From: Microbulbifer pacificus
Lineage (GTDB): Bacteria > Pseudomonadota > Gammaproteobacteria > Pseudomonadales > Cellvibrionaceae
Length of the DNA stretch: 64,000 nt
Assembly (NCBI RefSeq): GCF_033723955.1
Contig: NZ_CP137555.1
Location: 1,446,501 to 1,510,500, forward strand
Reading direction: 5' to 3'
The position numbers and the translations under genes were made by a program. Shown piece by piece: positions 8,109 to 17,455 of this stretch. Below the pieces are notes generated by a model, which worked only from the letters and a program-made list of their open reading frames with translations, searched no databases and was not told the origin of the DNA. Each line of letters begins with the position of its first letter. Position 1 is the first letter of the stretch.

Positions 8109-10700
8109 TCAGAAGCTCGAGTAAGTCAGGCCCAGCACATAAGAAGTGCCGTACTCCTCATAAACACCGTTGTAACCGGAGTTATTGGTGAAGAAGGGTT
8201 CATCGGTCAGGTTCACCGCGCTGAAGGACAGCTTCAAGCCGTTGTTGAAACGGTACTTGGCGGAGAAATCCACCTGCATATGGTTGTCTTCATAGAGGTC
8301 GTAGGCTTCGTCTTCCATGTTCACCTCCAACAGACGCTCACCCTTGAAGGTGGTGGACAGGCGCAGGCTCAGCGCATCGCGCTCGTAGCCGACGATGAAG
8401 TTGCCCACCAGGTCCGCCTGGGAAGGCAGGCTGATCTTGTCGCTGCGCTCAGCATCCGCACCGAGGCCGAGGCTCGCTTCGGAATCGGTGAAGGTGGCGT
8501 TGGCGCGCAACAGCAGGCCGTTGTCAAAACCCTGGGTCCAGGACAGTTCGGCACCGGTCAGCTTGGCACTGTCACCGTTGATCGGTTGGTAAATCTGCGC
8601 TTCATCCACCGCCAGCGCACCCACATACAGGGAAGGGTCGACGGTACTGGAGACATCGGCAGTCACGATGAAGTTGTCGATATTCTTGTGGAACACGCCC
8701 ACGGAGAACATACCCAGCTTGTCGGCGTAGTACTCCACGGAGAAATCCAGGTTCTGGGCCTCGTAGGGATCCAGCGCCGGGTTACCCGCTTCCACCTCCA
8801 GCTCGCCCTCGTCGTATTCGATGGCTTCGGGAGACGGATTCAGGTCGCCGAAGGAGGGACGCGACAGCGACTCGGTGTAAGCCGCGCGCAGCACAATGTT
8901 GTCGGTGTAGTCGTACTTGAAGTTCACGCTTGGAAACAGCTTGCTGTACTTGCGCTTGAAGTTTACTTCGGTGGCGTAAACATCCTCTGCGATCTCCTCG
9001 GCACCCTCGATCGCCTCGGAAGATTCGGCGACGCTGTAACCCTGGGCACTGAAATCGGTGGTTTCGTAGCGCACTCCGTACACAAGATTGGCGCGACCGA
9101 AGTCGATATCGTTCATTACGTAAAGCGCGGAAATATCCTCGTTCATCACGTAATCGCGCGCTGAGCTCAACGCGGTCTCGGTTTCGTCGATTTCGAAACT
9201 GCCCAGGTTCTCGTTGATGAACGCGTTCAGCTTCGCCTTGCTGATCCCCGGGCCGAACGCGGCCAGGCCGTAATCCACATCGTTCATGACAAAGTCGGCG
9301 AGGGTGTAGTCGCCGCCGAAGTCGCTGTACACAGTGGCATTCAGGTCGCCGGATTTTTCACGACGACGCTCCTGCAGACCGAACTTCAGCTCGGACGGGT
9401 TGCCGGCCATTTCGATATCGCGACGCACGTCGACGCGGAAGCTCACTTCTTCGTCTTCGGTGTAGTTGTCTTCGATGACAATTTCATCCAGATCAAACTG
9501 GGAAGCGTCCATGGCGGCGGCGTCGCTGGCAAACAGGGTGGGGATGTCGCCGGCGGAGCTGTAGCCGAGCTCCAGGTGCTTCTGCTCAAAACCGGTATCG
9601 CGGCGGTGCGGCTCGGCCTCTTCCGCGTGGGAGTAACCCAGTGCGTATTCGATCCCCCACTCGTTCAGGTTGTGCTCGCCACCGAACACCAGTGACAGAA
9701 TTTCCTGCTCTTCCTTACGATCTTTCAGGGACTTGTCCAGGGTGGCATCGGACCAGGTGGCGGAGTTTGCGCTGATGGTCTGCAGATCGCCCTTGTCCAG
9801 TTTGAAGGAGTTGCGCTGACGCTCTTCGGCGTCGGAGAAATCGGAGTACAGGGTGTGCAGATACACCAGGCTGCTATCAGATACTTTCAGGTCGAAGTTG
9901 GCGGCAAGGCCGGTGCGCTCGCGGGTGATGGTGTAGTCGCGCTGCTCGATTTCCGGCGCGCCGATGGCTTCGGTGCCATCTTCCGCTTCCATCATTTCCC
10001 ACACGCCGTCGGTTTCGATGTTCTCGGAACCGAACTTGCGCTCCTGATGACTGGCGGCCAGTGCCACACCCAGCTCGCTGCCGCCCAGGTCAAAGCGATT
10101 GGTGTATTTGCCGGAAATTTTCGGGCTGTTTTCATCCTGCAGATCGCTGTAGCCGTTTTCGATATTGACGCTGTAAGTCTGACCGGGCTTGTCCAGCGCG
10201 TTGATGCTTTTGATCTCAATCGCGCCACCGATGGAGTCGGCGCTCATATCCGGGGTCAAAGTCTTGAAGACTTCCAGGCTCGCCAGCAGGTCGGACGGGA
10301 TTACGTCCAGCGCCACCGCGCGGCTGTCGGTTTCCGGCGCCGGCAGGCTCATGCCGTTGATGGTAGAAGCGTTCAGGTTCGGGTCGATACCGCGCACGCC
10401 CACAAAACGTCCTTCGCCCTGGTCGCGCGCAATAAACACGCCAGCCATACGCTGCAGCGCCTCGGTCACGTTGGCATCCGGCAGCTCACCGATGGCCTCG
10501 GAAGTCTGCACCGCGATCACCTTGTTGGAGTCGCGCTGGCGCTCGATATCGCTGCGGGCGTTGGCGGCCTGGCCGGTAACCACGATGGTTTCCATCGGTT
10601 CACCCTGCGCAGTCGGTGCTTCCTGTGCAGCAGCATTGATACTGATGATGGCGGCGGCAAGCGGCGCCACCAGTTTGAGGTTGAATACAGTTTTAGTCAT
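8109..10700 (-). CDS. TonB-dependent receptor (phytase/phosphate-locus)
   Basis: Outer-membrane active transporter, 863 aa from the ATG at 10698-10700 (an ATG at 10721 would add 7 residues). Signal peptide NLKLVAPLAAAIISINAAAQ is followed by a TonB-box-like ETIVVTGQ, a plug with LQRMAGVFIARDQGEGRFVGVRGIDPN and NGMSLPAPE, and a long barrel ending in an aromatic residue (VLGLTYSSF). The domain order matches the 'TonB-dependent receptor' class that carries FVGVRG-type plugs and is often linked to polymer or oligomer uptake. Its position between a phytase and a PhoX-type phosphatase suggests uptake of phytate, lower inositol phosphates or their metal complexes (inference). Extended N-terminal open frame to 11216 overlaps phoX and is rejected. 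Confidence 0.92.
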   Translation of the reverse strand: MTKTVFNLKLVAPLAAAIISINAAAQEAPTAQGEPMETIVVTGQAANARSDIERQRDSNKVIAVQTSEAIGELPDANVTEALQRMAGVFIARDQGEGRFVGVRGIDPNLNASTINGMSLPAPETDSRAVALDVIPSDLLASLEVFKTLTPDMSADSIGGAIEIKSINALDKPGQTYSVNIENGYSDLQDENSPKISGKYTNRFDLGGSELGVALAASHQERKFGSENIETDGVWEMMEAEDGTEAIGAPEIEQRDYTITRERTGLAANFDLKVSDSSLVYLHTLYSDFSDAEERQRNSFKLDKGDLQTISANSATWSDATLDKSLKDRKEEQEILSLVFGGEHNLNEWGIEYALGYSHAEEAEPHRRDTGFEQKHLELGYSSAGDIPTLFASDAAAMDASQFDLDEIVIEDNYTEDEEVSFRVDVRRDIEMAGNPSELKFGLQERRREKSGDLNATVYSDFGGDYTLADFVMNDVDYGLAAFGPGISKAKLNAFINENLGSFEIDETETALSSARDYVMNEDISALYVMNDIDFGRANLVYGVRYETTDFSAQGYSVAESSEAIEGAEEIAEDVYATEVNFKRKYSKLFPSVNFKYDYTDNIVLRAAYTESLSRPSFGDLNPSPEAIEYDEGELEVEAGNPALDPYEAQNLDFSVEYYADKLGMFSVGVFHKNIDNFIVTADVSSTVDPSLYVGALAVDEAQIYQPINGDSAKLTGAELSWTQGFDNGLLLRANATFTDSEASLGLGADAERSDKISLPSQADLVGNFIVGYERDALSLRLSTTFKGERLLEVNMEDEAYDLYEDNHMQVDFSAKYRFNNGLKLSFSAVNLTDEPFFTNNSGYNGVYEEYGTSYVLGLTYSSF

Positions 10701-10777
10701 GGCTGCCCGTCCCGTTTTCATGGCGGTTATTTTGATGGGGCGCAGGCTAGTCTCGGGATGTGAAGTTTGCGTTACGC

Positions 10778-10811
10778 TTTTTTTAAATTTGTCATATAGC
10801 GTCGCTACGCT
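10778..10811 (+). promoter_or_regulatory. Possible two-unit Pho box for the PhoX-like gene
   Basis: TTTTTTTAAAT (10778-10788) followed directly by TTGTCATATAG (10789-10799) fits a pair of 11-base Pho units; the second matches well, the first only 7 of 11. A weak -10 (TACGCT, 10806-10811) lies 10 bases after TTGTCAT. This is suggestive only and is much weaker than the phytase box. Confidence 0.35.
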
Positions 10812-10904
10812 GGGCGCAACATGAAAAGGGTCAGCGCGGAGATTGCCTAAAATTGAACTATCCGCAAACAGGCCAGGGAAATATTGCAGCCAGGTGAATA
10901 ATTT

Positions 10905-12866
10905 ATGACAGACAATAACCCGAAAGCTCCGGACACCGCGCCGTACGATCCCAGCCGGCGCACACTGCTCAAAACCCTCGGCACTGTTACCGCAGCCGCC
11001 GCTGCCAGTGGCGGTGCCAGCCTGCTGACCGGCTGCGGTGCAGATAAAACAAGCGCCACCGGACAAAACCTGGCATTTGCAGAAATTCCCCACCGGCTGG
11101 ATCACCGCCACCATATTCCCGACGGCTACGCCACGGACCTGCTGTTGCGCTGGGGTGATCCACTGGACGCCTTTGCCGGCAGCTTCGCACCGGAAAAACT
11201 GGACGCCGGCGAACAATCGCGCCGCTTCGGCTACAACAACGACTTCATCGCCTTCCTGCCACTAGACCCCGAGGCCGGGCCCGGCGAGGGCGACAAGCAC
11301 TGCCTCAGCAGGAACAGCGAGCGCGGTCTGCTGTGTGTCAATCACGAGTACACCCAGCCCCACCTGATGTTCGCGGGATACACCGAGGCGAGTTCCATCC
11401 GCGGCACCAGCGACCAGCATATCGCGGTGGAACAACAGGCCTGTGGCCACAGTGTGGTGGAAATCGAGAGGGCCGCAGACGGCTGGCAGCCAGTGGTGGG
11501 CAGCACCTACAACCGCCGGATCTCCCTGACCACCGCCATGGATATTGTGGGCGCTGCCGCCGGCGACTCCCGCCTGCAAACCAATGAGGACCCCAGCGGC
11601 ACACGCGTGTTCGGCACTGTCGGCAACTGCGCCGGCGGTAAAACTCCCTGGGGCACAGTACTGATTGCCGAGGAGGGTTTTGGCGGCGCTTTTCAGGGCG
11701 ACCCGGACAATGTCGCGGACGAGGTGGAAGCACGCAATCACCACGCCTTTGGCATTTCCCCGGACAATCGCAACTGGGGCGACTACGACCGCCGCTTCGA
11801 TATCGCGGTGGAACCGAATGAGCCAAACCGCTTCGGCTGGATGGTGGAATACGACCCGTACGATCCCCAGTCAACGCCACGCAAGCTCACCGCGCTCGGT
11901 CGCTTCGAGCACGAGGGGTTTACCCTGGTGAGCAAACCGGGCCAGCCGATCGTGGCCTACGGCGGCGACGACGATGAACACCAATTTGTGTACCGCTTCG
12001 TCTCGTCAGGTATTTATCGCCCAGGGGAAAACCCGCACAACCGCAACCTCCTCAGCGAGGGCACGCTGTACGCCGGGCAATTCCGCGAGGGCGGCGCCGG
12101 TACATGGCTGCCTTTGTTATTCGGCCGGGGTCCGCTGACGCCGGAAAACGGATTCCGCAATCAGGCGGATGTGCTGATCGACTGCCGGCGCGCGGCCAAG
12201 CTGCTCGGGGCGACGCCGATGGATCGACCGGAAGATGTGGAGACGAATCCGGTAAACGATTGTACCTATGTGATGCTGACCAAAAATAAAAAGCGCGCAC
12301 CGGGCGATGAAAATGCGGCGAATCCGCGCGCGCGCAACAGTACTGGTCACGTATTGGAAATTGTGCCGCCGGGGCGCAGTGGGGCTCGGGATCATGTGAG
12401 CGATACGTTTCACTGGAACACATTTCTCCTGGGTGGTAATCCCAATGCCGAGGAGCCGGAGGTGCGCGGCGCCTACGGCCAGCAAATCCCGGGCACGATC
12501 TCTGCCAACGGCTGGTTTGCGAATCCGGACAATGTGGCGTTTGATCCCAAAGGCAATATGTGGATTGCCACCGACGGCTGTGAGAGTTTCGGTTTCCACG
12601 ATGGGCTCTGGGCGATGGCGACCGAGGGCGAGCTGCGCGCGGCACCGAAGCACTTTTTTGGCTGCCCGCAGGGGGCGGAAATCTGCGGTCCGGAATTTAC
12701 CCCGGACGGAACCACCCTGTTTGTCTCGGTACAGCATCCGGCAGACGTGCGCCGCTCCACCTTCGACAATCCGTTGCACCGCTGGCCGGACAATGATCCC
12801 GGTTTACCACCTAGGCCTTCGGTGCTGGCGATTCGTCGCAAGGATGGTGGGGTGGTGGGTAGCTGA
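10905..12866 (+). CDS. PhoX family alkaline phosphatase, Tat lipoprotein
   Basis: Predicted Ca/Fe-dependent phosphomonoesterase of the PhoX (DUF839) family, 653 aa, a typical length. Residues 17-23 (SRRTLLK) form a twin-arginine motif, followed by an Ala-rich h-region and LLTGC (40-44), so the protein is probably folded in the cytoplasm, Tat-exported and lipidated at Cys44. Family segments include CVNHEYTQPHLMF, FGTVGNCAGGKTPWGTVLIAEE, GWMVEYDP and PDNVAFDPKGNMWIATDG. AGGTGA precedes the ATG. Divergent from the TonB receptor with a 204-base shared gap. With the phytase it forms a locus for extracting phosphate from organic esters. Confidence 0.93.
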   Translation: MTDNNPKAPDTAPYDPSRRTLLKTLGTVTAAAAASGGASLLTGCGADKTSATGQNLAFAEIPHRLDHRHHIPDGYATDLLLRWGDPLDAFAGSFAPEKLDAGEQSRRFGYNNDFIAFLPLDPEAGPGEGDKHCLSRNSERGLLCVNHEYTQPHLMFAGYTEASSIRGTSDQHIAVEQQACGHSVVEIERAADGWQPVVGSTYNRRISLTTAMDIVGAAAGDSRLQTNEDPSGTRVFGTVGNCAGGKTPWGTVLIAEEGFGGAFQGDPDNVADEVEARNHHAFGISPDNRNWGDYDRRFDIAVEPNEPNRFGWMVEYDPYDPQSTPRKLTALGRFEHEGFTLVSKPGQPIVAYGGDDDEHQFVYRFVSSGIYRPGENPHNRNLLSEGTLYAGQFREGGAGTWLPLLFGRGPLTPENGFRNQADVLIDCRRAAKLLGATPMDRPEDVETNPVNDCTYVMLTKNKKRAPGDENAANPRARNSTGHVLEIVPPGRSGARDHVSDTFHWNTFLLGGNPNAEEPEVRGAYGQQIPGTISANGWFANPDNVAFDPKGNMWIATDGCESFGFHDGLWAMATEGELRAAPKHFFGCPQGAEICGPEFTPDGTTLFVSVQHPADVRRSTFDNPLHRWPDNDPGLPPRPSVLAIRRKDGGVVGS

Positions 12867-12980
12867 TTGTTCGGTAGCCTGGGTTTTAATACTGACGCAG
12901 TGGCGGCAGCGCTTCTCGAATAAAAAGGGAGCACCGCCGATCAAGAATCGTTATCTGCTACTTGGTACAGATGCTCCATA

Positions 12981-13008
12981 GAATTTTACGGCCATCCCAG
13001 TAAAATTC
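12981..13008. repeat. Perfect 9-bp inverted repeat in the leader of the orphan pair
   Basis: GAATTTTAC (12981-12989) and GTAAAATTC (13000-13008) flank 10 bases. It sits 47 bases before the 408-aa gene in the 188-base gap after the PhoX gene. It could be an operator or a hairpin; there is no T-run. Function unknown. Confidence 0.5.
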
Positions 13009-13054
13009 CTGCAGTCGCTAGTCGACAGGGAATTTTCAGAAGGGAATCCGTCAC

Positions 13055-14281
13055 ATGTTTTCAACCGCCCCTGCGCGCGCGAATACCCTTATCGCCGGTA
13101 ATCATGCCGGCAAGCGCGTCACCATTACTCCGCAAGCAGAGCTAATTTGGCGAGAACTGGTAAAGCTTGCCAACACCGGTAACTACTGGGCCCTGCTCAC
13201 CGTACGCGGCATCGAGCAGCTCGCTGCCGGTCGTCTGAGCCGCAAGGATATCTTCGTCAACCCCGGCTCAATCCATCGCGGTGGCAATGAAGAATTCGTG
13301 GTGATACTGCCGGGTTGCCGGGTAACTGCAGAGAAACTGGCCGATGACAGTTATCAGTTACTGCATTTTCAGGCGGACCTGGGTTACGGGCAGCTAATTA
13401 AGGAAGGGAAAGCGCCGGGGCTCTATGAGGTGCGAAAAAACCGTAACATCTGGCAATCAAAACCGAGATCGTATGGAACGCTAAAAAATGAAAAACACCG
13501 GGTTCTGGCAGTAAGCGATAGCGGCTATGACACTCTCGACGTAGCTGCAAATTCAGTTGCGCCCAACCTTTCTGGAGGTGCGGTTTCAGAGGTGTCCGGT
13601 GGAGGTGTGACTCTGGACACCAACGGTTTTGATATGCACTTTACTCCCGGGGAGGCGCGTATCGGCGGCCTTAAAAACTACCGCAAGGCCATCAACCCAC
13701 TAAAGGATGAGAACCTACATGAATCGGCCCTGCTGCTGGCCCGGACTATCTATATGGCGCGTAAGGTTCAAGATGTGCGCATCATCTCCGAATTCGGTGG
13801 TTCTGCCGTGCTCACCCAGGCCCTACGTATACTGGCAGATCGTAAGGTCACACTGGAAGACCACACGGTATTTCTGGTGAGACCCACCACCTCTCCACAC
13901 GAGGCCATCAAGGCGGCACACGGTGTAATGGGGTTGAAGCTGCAGCGAAATTTCAATGAGACTGGCATGCTGGACTATATCGGCAATCGCGATCAGCTGG
14001 AGCTGATCCAGGCGCGCCGTCGCCATGAACACAAGAGTTATACATACTTGCACGCCGCCACGGACGTAGTGCTCACTGGTAAAAGCCTGCAAGGAGCCAT
14101 CGGCTTTATTGCCGGTGCCGCGGCGTTGGTGGGGCTCTCCATCAGTGCGCCCGCCACCGGTGCCTTTCTCGCCGCCCTCGGCGCAGCCGCTGGCAAGGTG
14201 GCCGCGGCCAGCAAGCTGGGGGATATTGCCATGCAGGCCTGGTTGCCCAGGCAGTACAACAAGCTCAAGGGGAAATTCTGA
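13055..14281 (+). CDS. Unrecognised protein, 408 aa, with glycine/alanine-rich hydrophobic C-terminal segment
   Basis: I do not recognise the family. Residues 1-130 look like a compact mixed domain (RVTITPQAELIWRELVKLAN, GSIHRGGNEEFVVILPGCRVT). Residues 180-205 are Gly/Ser rich. From about 220 a helical region (ALLLARTIYMARKVQDVRII) leads into a putative beta-rich part. Residues about 345-390 are strongly hydrophobic and Ala/Gly-rich (GAIGFIAGAAALVGLSISAP, then FLAALGAAAGKVAAA), like a pore-forming or glycine-zipper hairpin. No signal peptide is seen. Its TGA overlaps the ATG of the next gene by one base, so the two are co-translated. The pattern recalls toxin/immunity or effector pairs, but nothing in the sequence proves that. 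Confidence 0.75.
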   Translation: MFSTAPARANTLIAGNHAGKRVTITPQAELIWRELVKLANTGNYWALLTVRGIEQLAAGRLSRKDIFVNPGSIHRGGNEEFVVILPGCRVTAEKLADDSYQLLHFQADLGYGQLIKEGKAPGLYEVRKNRNIWQSKPRSYGTLKNEKHRVLAVSDSGYDTLDVAANSVAPNLSGGAVSEVSGGGVTLDTNGFDMHFTPGEARIGGLKNYRKAINPLKDENLHESALLLARTIYMARKVQDVRIISEFGGSAVLTQALRILADRKVTLEDHTVFLVRPTTSPHEAIKAAHGVMGLKLQRNFNETGMLDYIGNRDQLELIQARRRHEHKSYTYLHAATDVVLTGKSLQGAIGFIAGAAALVGLSISAPATGAFLAALGAAAGKVAAASKLGDIAMQAWLPRQYNKLKGKF

Positions 14282-15165
14282 TGCTTGATATCCTTAAGTA
14301 TTCTCCATTGGAGCTCAGGAAACATCAGGGCCAATGCACACCGCAGGGTCCGTCGTTCGAGCGCACCAGAGTAGCCCAGGTGCTGCTGCCCGGTGGCACC
14401 CTGCAATTTCGCGCGCCGCGCCACGCACCCAAGCGGGAGTTTCGTACAGAACAGATATCACTCGTTCCTGGTCGTTCTTACGATCTGAGCTGTGCCATGC
14501 GTTGCTCCGATTTGTGGATGCCGAGCCGCAGCTGGAAATTCGAGTCAATCTGTAGCAGAAGCTGGGCCTTCTACGGCCCCTGGTTTACCGGTTACAAGGG
14601 AAACGTCGATTTCTCCATGGAGTTATTGGGGACATCCAAGGAGAACCCAGATATAAATTTTCTATATCCGGCAGCTCTGGAAACCGCGGTGCAAGGCTAT
14701 ATAACTGCATACAGCGGACACGAAGTATACGATGAAAGAAAACAGACACCTTACCTCCGAGCCCCAGTTGAATGGACGCCGATCACGACACTGCCATTGC
14801 CAGCAGTGCAATTCAACGTTGAAGAGATCACCGCGTACTCTAGGCATATACGTTATGTAATATTTCCTGTGGCACAAGATACCTTGGTTGCGCTGTACTT
14901 CGCATATGGTCAGGCCTGCGTCGGTGATTGGGCCGAAAAAGATGCAAAAATCAATCCGGCCCCTTTCCGCCAGCTGGTAGAAAACATCATCGCCAGTATC
15001 CGTTTTACCCCGACAACAGAATTCCAGCGGGAGATAGACGAGGCGAAAGCCGCTTGTCACGCTGAATACACAGTACCCCGCCACTGCCAGCCCTTTCACT
15101 GGCCCGCAGATGTAGACAAAGATGGTCTTACTCTCCTCGAGTACAAGCCCGATCGCTACAAATAA
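14281..15165 (+). CDS. Unrecognised partner protein, 294 aa
   Basis: Second gene of the orphan pair; its ATG begins on the last base of the previous stop. No signal peptide or transmembrane span. The protein is rich in Trp, Tyr, Phe and Pro with repeated short beta-like segments (GGTLQFRAP, HIRYVIFPVAQDTLVALYFAY) and ends with an acidic, Ca-loop-like DVDKDG near residue 275. Five or more Cys residues are present, two of them close to Trp-rich stretches (RCSDLWMPSRSWKFESICSRSW). By eye the region is less GC-rich than the flanking housekeeping genes, which would fit transfer. A DUF-type immunity or chaperone role for the upstream protein is possible; I do not assign a function. Confidence 0.72.
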   Translation: MLDILKYSPLELRKHQGQCTPQGPSFERTRVAQVLLPGGTLQFRAPRHAPKREFRTEQISLVPGRSYDLSCAMRCSDLWMPSRSWKFESICSRSWAFYGPWFTGYKGNVDFSMELLGTSKENPDINFLYPAALETAVQGYITAYSGHEVYDERKQTPYLRAPVEWTPITTLPLPAVQFNVEEITAYSRHIRYVIFPVAQDTLVALYFAYGQACVGDWAEKDAKINPAPFRQLVENIIASIRFTPTTEFQREIDEAKAACHAEYTVPRHCQPFHWPADVDKDGLTLLEYKPDRYK

Positions 15166-15278
15166 TCTGCAACGGTAGGATTTTAGAAATTAGCTGTTCT
15201 AGCGCTGATCATTGCTGACACAGCAGCCGACCTATCAGGTTCACGCTAGTTATTGACCCGGCAATCAAATATCGCCGG

Positions 15279-15899
15279 TCAATGGCTGCGTCCGAATGAT
15301 TTCATCCAGCGGATGACGGAATTTTTTCGCCACAAAAGCAATAACAGTGCGACGACAAGATAAATCGCCGGTTCAATCCAACCACTTTTCACCGACCACC
15401 AGAAATGCCAGCAGGCCAGCAGTACCGCAACGTAAAGCAAACCGTGCAGCTTTTTCCAGTTCTTGCCCATTTTCCTGAGCAGTGCCGGTATCGAGGTGAT
15501 CGCGAGTGCGAGCAGGATCAGCCAGCAGGTAAAGCCCAGCAGAATGTAGGTGCGCTTGACCAGCTCCTCGCCGATCAGCGACCAGTCGAGACCGAGGTCC
15601 AGTGCCAGCCAGGCGCTGAAGTGCAGGCTCGCCCATACAAAACACCACAACCCCAGAGGCCTGCGCAGTCGGTTCAGCTGACCGAAGCGCAGTGATTTGG
15701 CCAGAGGGGATACCAGCAGGGTCAGCAACAGCAATCGAATGGTGCCCATGCCCAGATAGTGGATCAGTTCCACCACCGGGTCGCCCCCCAGACGCCCCGC
15801 GTTAATCGCATAAAACAGCCACAGCAGCGGCAATAGCGCACCAATATGCACACCGATCTGCAGCAGTCCTGCAACGGCGTTCTTAGAGATAGCAGCCAC
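15279..15899 (-). CDS. msrQ: Heme-binding membrane subunit MsrQ
   Basis: Inner-membrane cytochrome b-type partner that passes electrons to periplasmic MsrP for repair of oxidised methionines. 206 aa with about six hydrophobic spans and the family segments HYLGMGTIRLLLLTLLVSPL, RRPLGLWCFVWASLHFSAWL and KKLHGLLYVAVLLACWHF, which contain the His residues expected for heme ligation. It starts at GTG 15897-15899, overlapping the msrP stop by one base (TAGTG), so the genes form an operon. A weak inverted repeat (GACCCGGC/GCCGGTC, about 15255-15281) overlaps its stop and lacks a T-run. Confidence 0.95.
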   Translation of the reverse strand: MAAISKNAVAGLLQIGVHIGALLPLLWLFYAINAGRLGGDPVVELIHYLGMGTIRLLLLTLLVSPLAKSLRFGQLNRLRRPLGLWCFVWASLHFSAWLALDLGLDWSLIGEELVKRTYILLGFTCWLILLALAITSIPALLRKMGKNWKKLHGLLYVAVLLACWHFWWSVKSGWIEPAIYLVVALLLLLWRKNSVIRWMKSFGRSH

Positions 15900-16909
15900 T
15901 AGTAGAACTTCCGCAGATCCATGTTTTTGTAGAGTGACGCCACTTCCTCACCGTAGCCATTGAACGGCAGCGTTGGCTGTCGTTTCACCGCGAACACGCC
16001 ACCGGGACCGATAAAGCGCTCGCTAGCCTGAGACCAGCGTGGATGATCGACGTTCGGGTTTACGTTGGCGTAGAAGCCGTATTCATTGGGAGCGAGTTTG
16101 TTCCAGCTGGTGGGCGGCATTTTTTCCACGAGTTTGATTTTGACGATGGACTTGATGCCCTTGAAACCGTATTTCCACGGTACGACGAGGCGGATCGGCG
16201 CGCCATTCTGCGGTGGCAGGGTCTTGCCATAGAGGCCGACCGACAGGATGGTGAGGGGATGCATAGCCTCGTCCATACGCAGGCCCTCCACATAGGGGTA
16301 ATCCACGCCACCACCGATATAGCGGTTGCGCTGGCCTGGCATCTGCTCCGGGTCGTACAGGGTCTGAAAGGCGACGAATTTGGCGCGGCTGGTGGGTTGG
16401 AAGCGCGCGAGGAACTTGCCCAGTTCAAACCCAACCCAGGGGATGACCATGGACCAGGCCTCAACACAGCGCATGCGGTAGATACGCTCCTCCAAGCCTA
16501 TATCGTGCATCAGTTTCCACACGTCCACGGTGCCCGGCTTTTCCACCTCCCCTTCCACGGTCAGGGTCCAGGGTTCGGTTTTCAGCCCCTGGCTGTTTTG
16601 CGCGGGATCGGTTTTGCCGGTGCCGAATTCGTAAAAATTGTTGTGGTTGGTGACCTTGGCCTCGGGAGTAAGAATCAGGTCCGGGGCCGGCTGCTGCGGC
16701 GAAAAGTTCAGCGATTTGCGCGGTGCGTCGCCGGCGGCTTCTTTTTTGTCACCGCCAAACAGGTCCAGGCCGCTGGCGCCCCCCGACAGTAGCAGCCCCC
16801 CAAGACCGGCGCCGAGTCCGCGGATCACACTGCGGCGGGAAACATAAGCTGCCTCGGGTGTGGTTTGTGTTTCGCCAAGGGTACTGCGGGCGGGTGTTTT
16901 GATCAGCAT
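15899..16909 (-). CDS. msrP: Methionine sulfoxide reductase catalytic subunit MsrP
   Basis: Periplasmic molybdopterin enzyme that reduces methionine sulfoxide in envelope proteins, formerly YedY. 336 aa with a twin-arginine signal SRRSVIRG at 24-31. The Mo-ligating Cys is Cys148 in [15 protein letters not shown], with [11 protein letters not shown] and [15 protein letters not shown] following as in the family. GGAG precedes the ATG at 16907-16909. Electrons come from MsrQ, encoded immediately downstream. The 244-base gap upstream separates it from a divergent small membrane protein gene and shows no motif I can name. Confidence 0.97.
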   Translation of the reverse strand: MLIKTPARSTLGETQTTPEAAYVSRRSVIRGLGAGLGGLLLSGGASGLDLFGGDKKEAAGDAPRKSLNFSPQQPAPDLILTPEAKVTNHNNFYEFGTGKTDPAQNSQGLKTEPWTLTVEGEVEKPGTVDVWKLMHDIGLEERIYRMRCVEAWSMVIPWVGFELGKFLARFQPTSRAKFVAFQTLYDPEQMPGQRNRYIGGGVDYPYVEGLRMDEAMHPLTILSVGLYGKTLPPQNGAPIRLVVPWKYGFKGIKSIVKIKLVEKMPPTSWNKLAPNEYGFYANVNPNVDHPRWSQASERFIGPGGVFAVKRQPTLPFNGYGEEVASLYKNMDLRKFY

Positions 16910-17153
16910 GGATTGGGGTCTCCTCTAGCGATTCCGGCCGTTGCAATGGTATTCCGTCGGAACGGAACATCGGCTTCAGAGTTATAAGAGCGCGTACTTA
17001 TAGTTTTGTTCACAATAGTTTCGCGCACATTTATACCCAATCGAAATGTGGAACGATTTTCTTTGTGACGCGGTGAACGGCAAATTACTGTTTCTTCACT
17101 CCAGTCGGCTCTTGTCCTGAGCCTCGGCTGGTAACCAATACGAGGTAGCACAA

Positions 17154-17300
17154 ATGCTTGAGACGATTATCGTTATTCTGGTTGTGCTCTGGTTACTGGG
17201 GCTGGTGAGCTCCTACACCATGGGTGGCTTCCTGCACATATTGCTCGTCATCGCCGTGATCCTGCTGATCCTGCGGTTGGTGCGGGGACGCGGGCCGTAA
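17154..17300 (+). CDS. Lmo0937-type small membrane protein, 48 aa
   Basis: Short hydrophobic protein with two predicted membrane segments: LETIIVILVVLWLLGLVS and a second one, LHILLVIAVILLILRLV, separated by YTMGGF and ending RGRGP. This matches the lmo0937/DUF5670 family of small stress-associated membrane proteins (family knowledge; function unknown). GAGGT lies 8 bases before the ATG. It is divergent from msrP. A GC-rich hairpin (CCCAGC/GCTGGG, about 17318-17334) follows without a T-run. Short length lowers certainty only slightly, because the hydrophobic pattern and ribosome-binding site agree. Confidence 0.8.
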   Translation: MLETIIVILVVLWLLGLVSSYTMGGFLHILLVIAVILLILRLVRGRGP

Positions 17301-17455
17301 CCCACTGCTCGCAGCCCCCCAGCGGCGGCTGGGACGAGCTGATACAGACGGTTCTTCTGCGCCGGCGCCGCAATCCATGCGCGCGCCGGCGTTGCGATTT
17401 AGCAGCGCCGGCTACCGAGGGCATGTCCTCATGGGTGCAGTCCGTGGCCTACCGA

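Noticed and set aside
8500..9095. TTGGCGCG copies at 8500-8507 and 9088-9095
   Set aside because: Both lie inside the receptor coding sequence and lack the ACATATC and GATAAT blocks at the right spacing. A third coding copy is in parC (52948-52955, minus).
10701..11216. N-terminal extension of the TonB receptor to 11216
   Set aside because: It would overlap the divergent PhoX-like gene by over 300 bases and precedes a proper signal peptide that begins at 10700.
15166..15278. tRNA-like fold with CTAGCG/CGCTAG ends
   Set aside because: No anticodon arm, T-loop or CCA-like end can be aligned; only six terminal bases pair.
17300..17455. GC-rich inverted repeats as a possible RNA gene
   Set aside because: Short stems without conserved features or promoter; consistent with ordinary GC-rich spacer.
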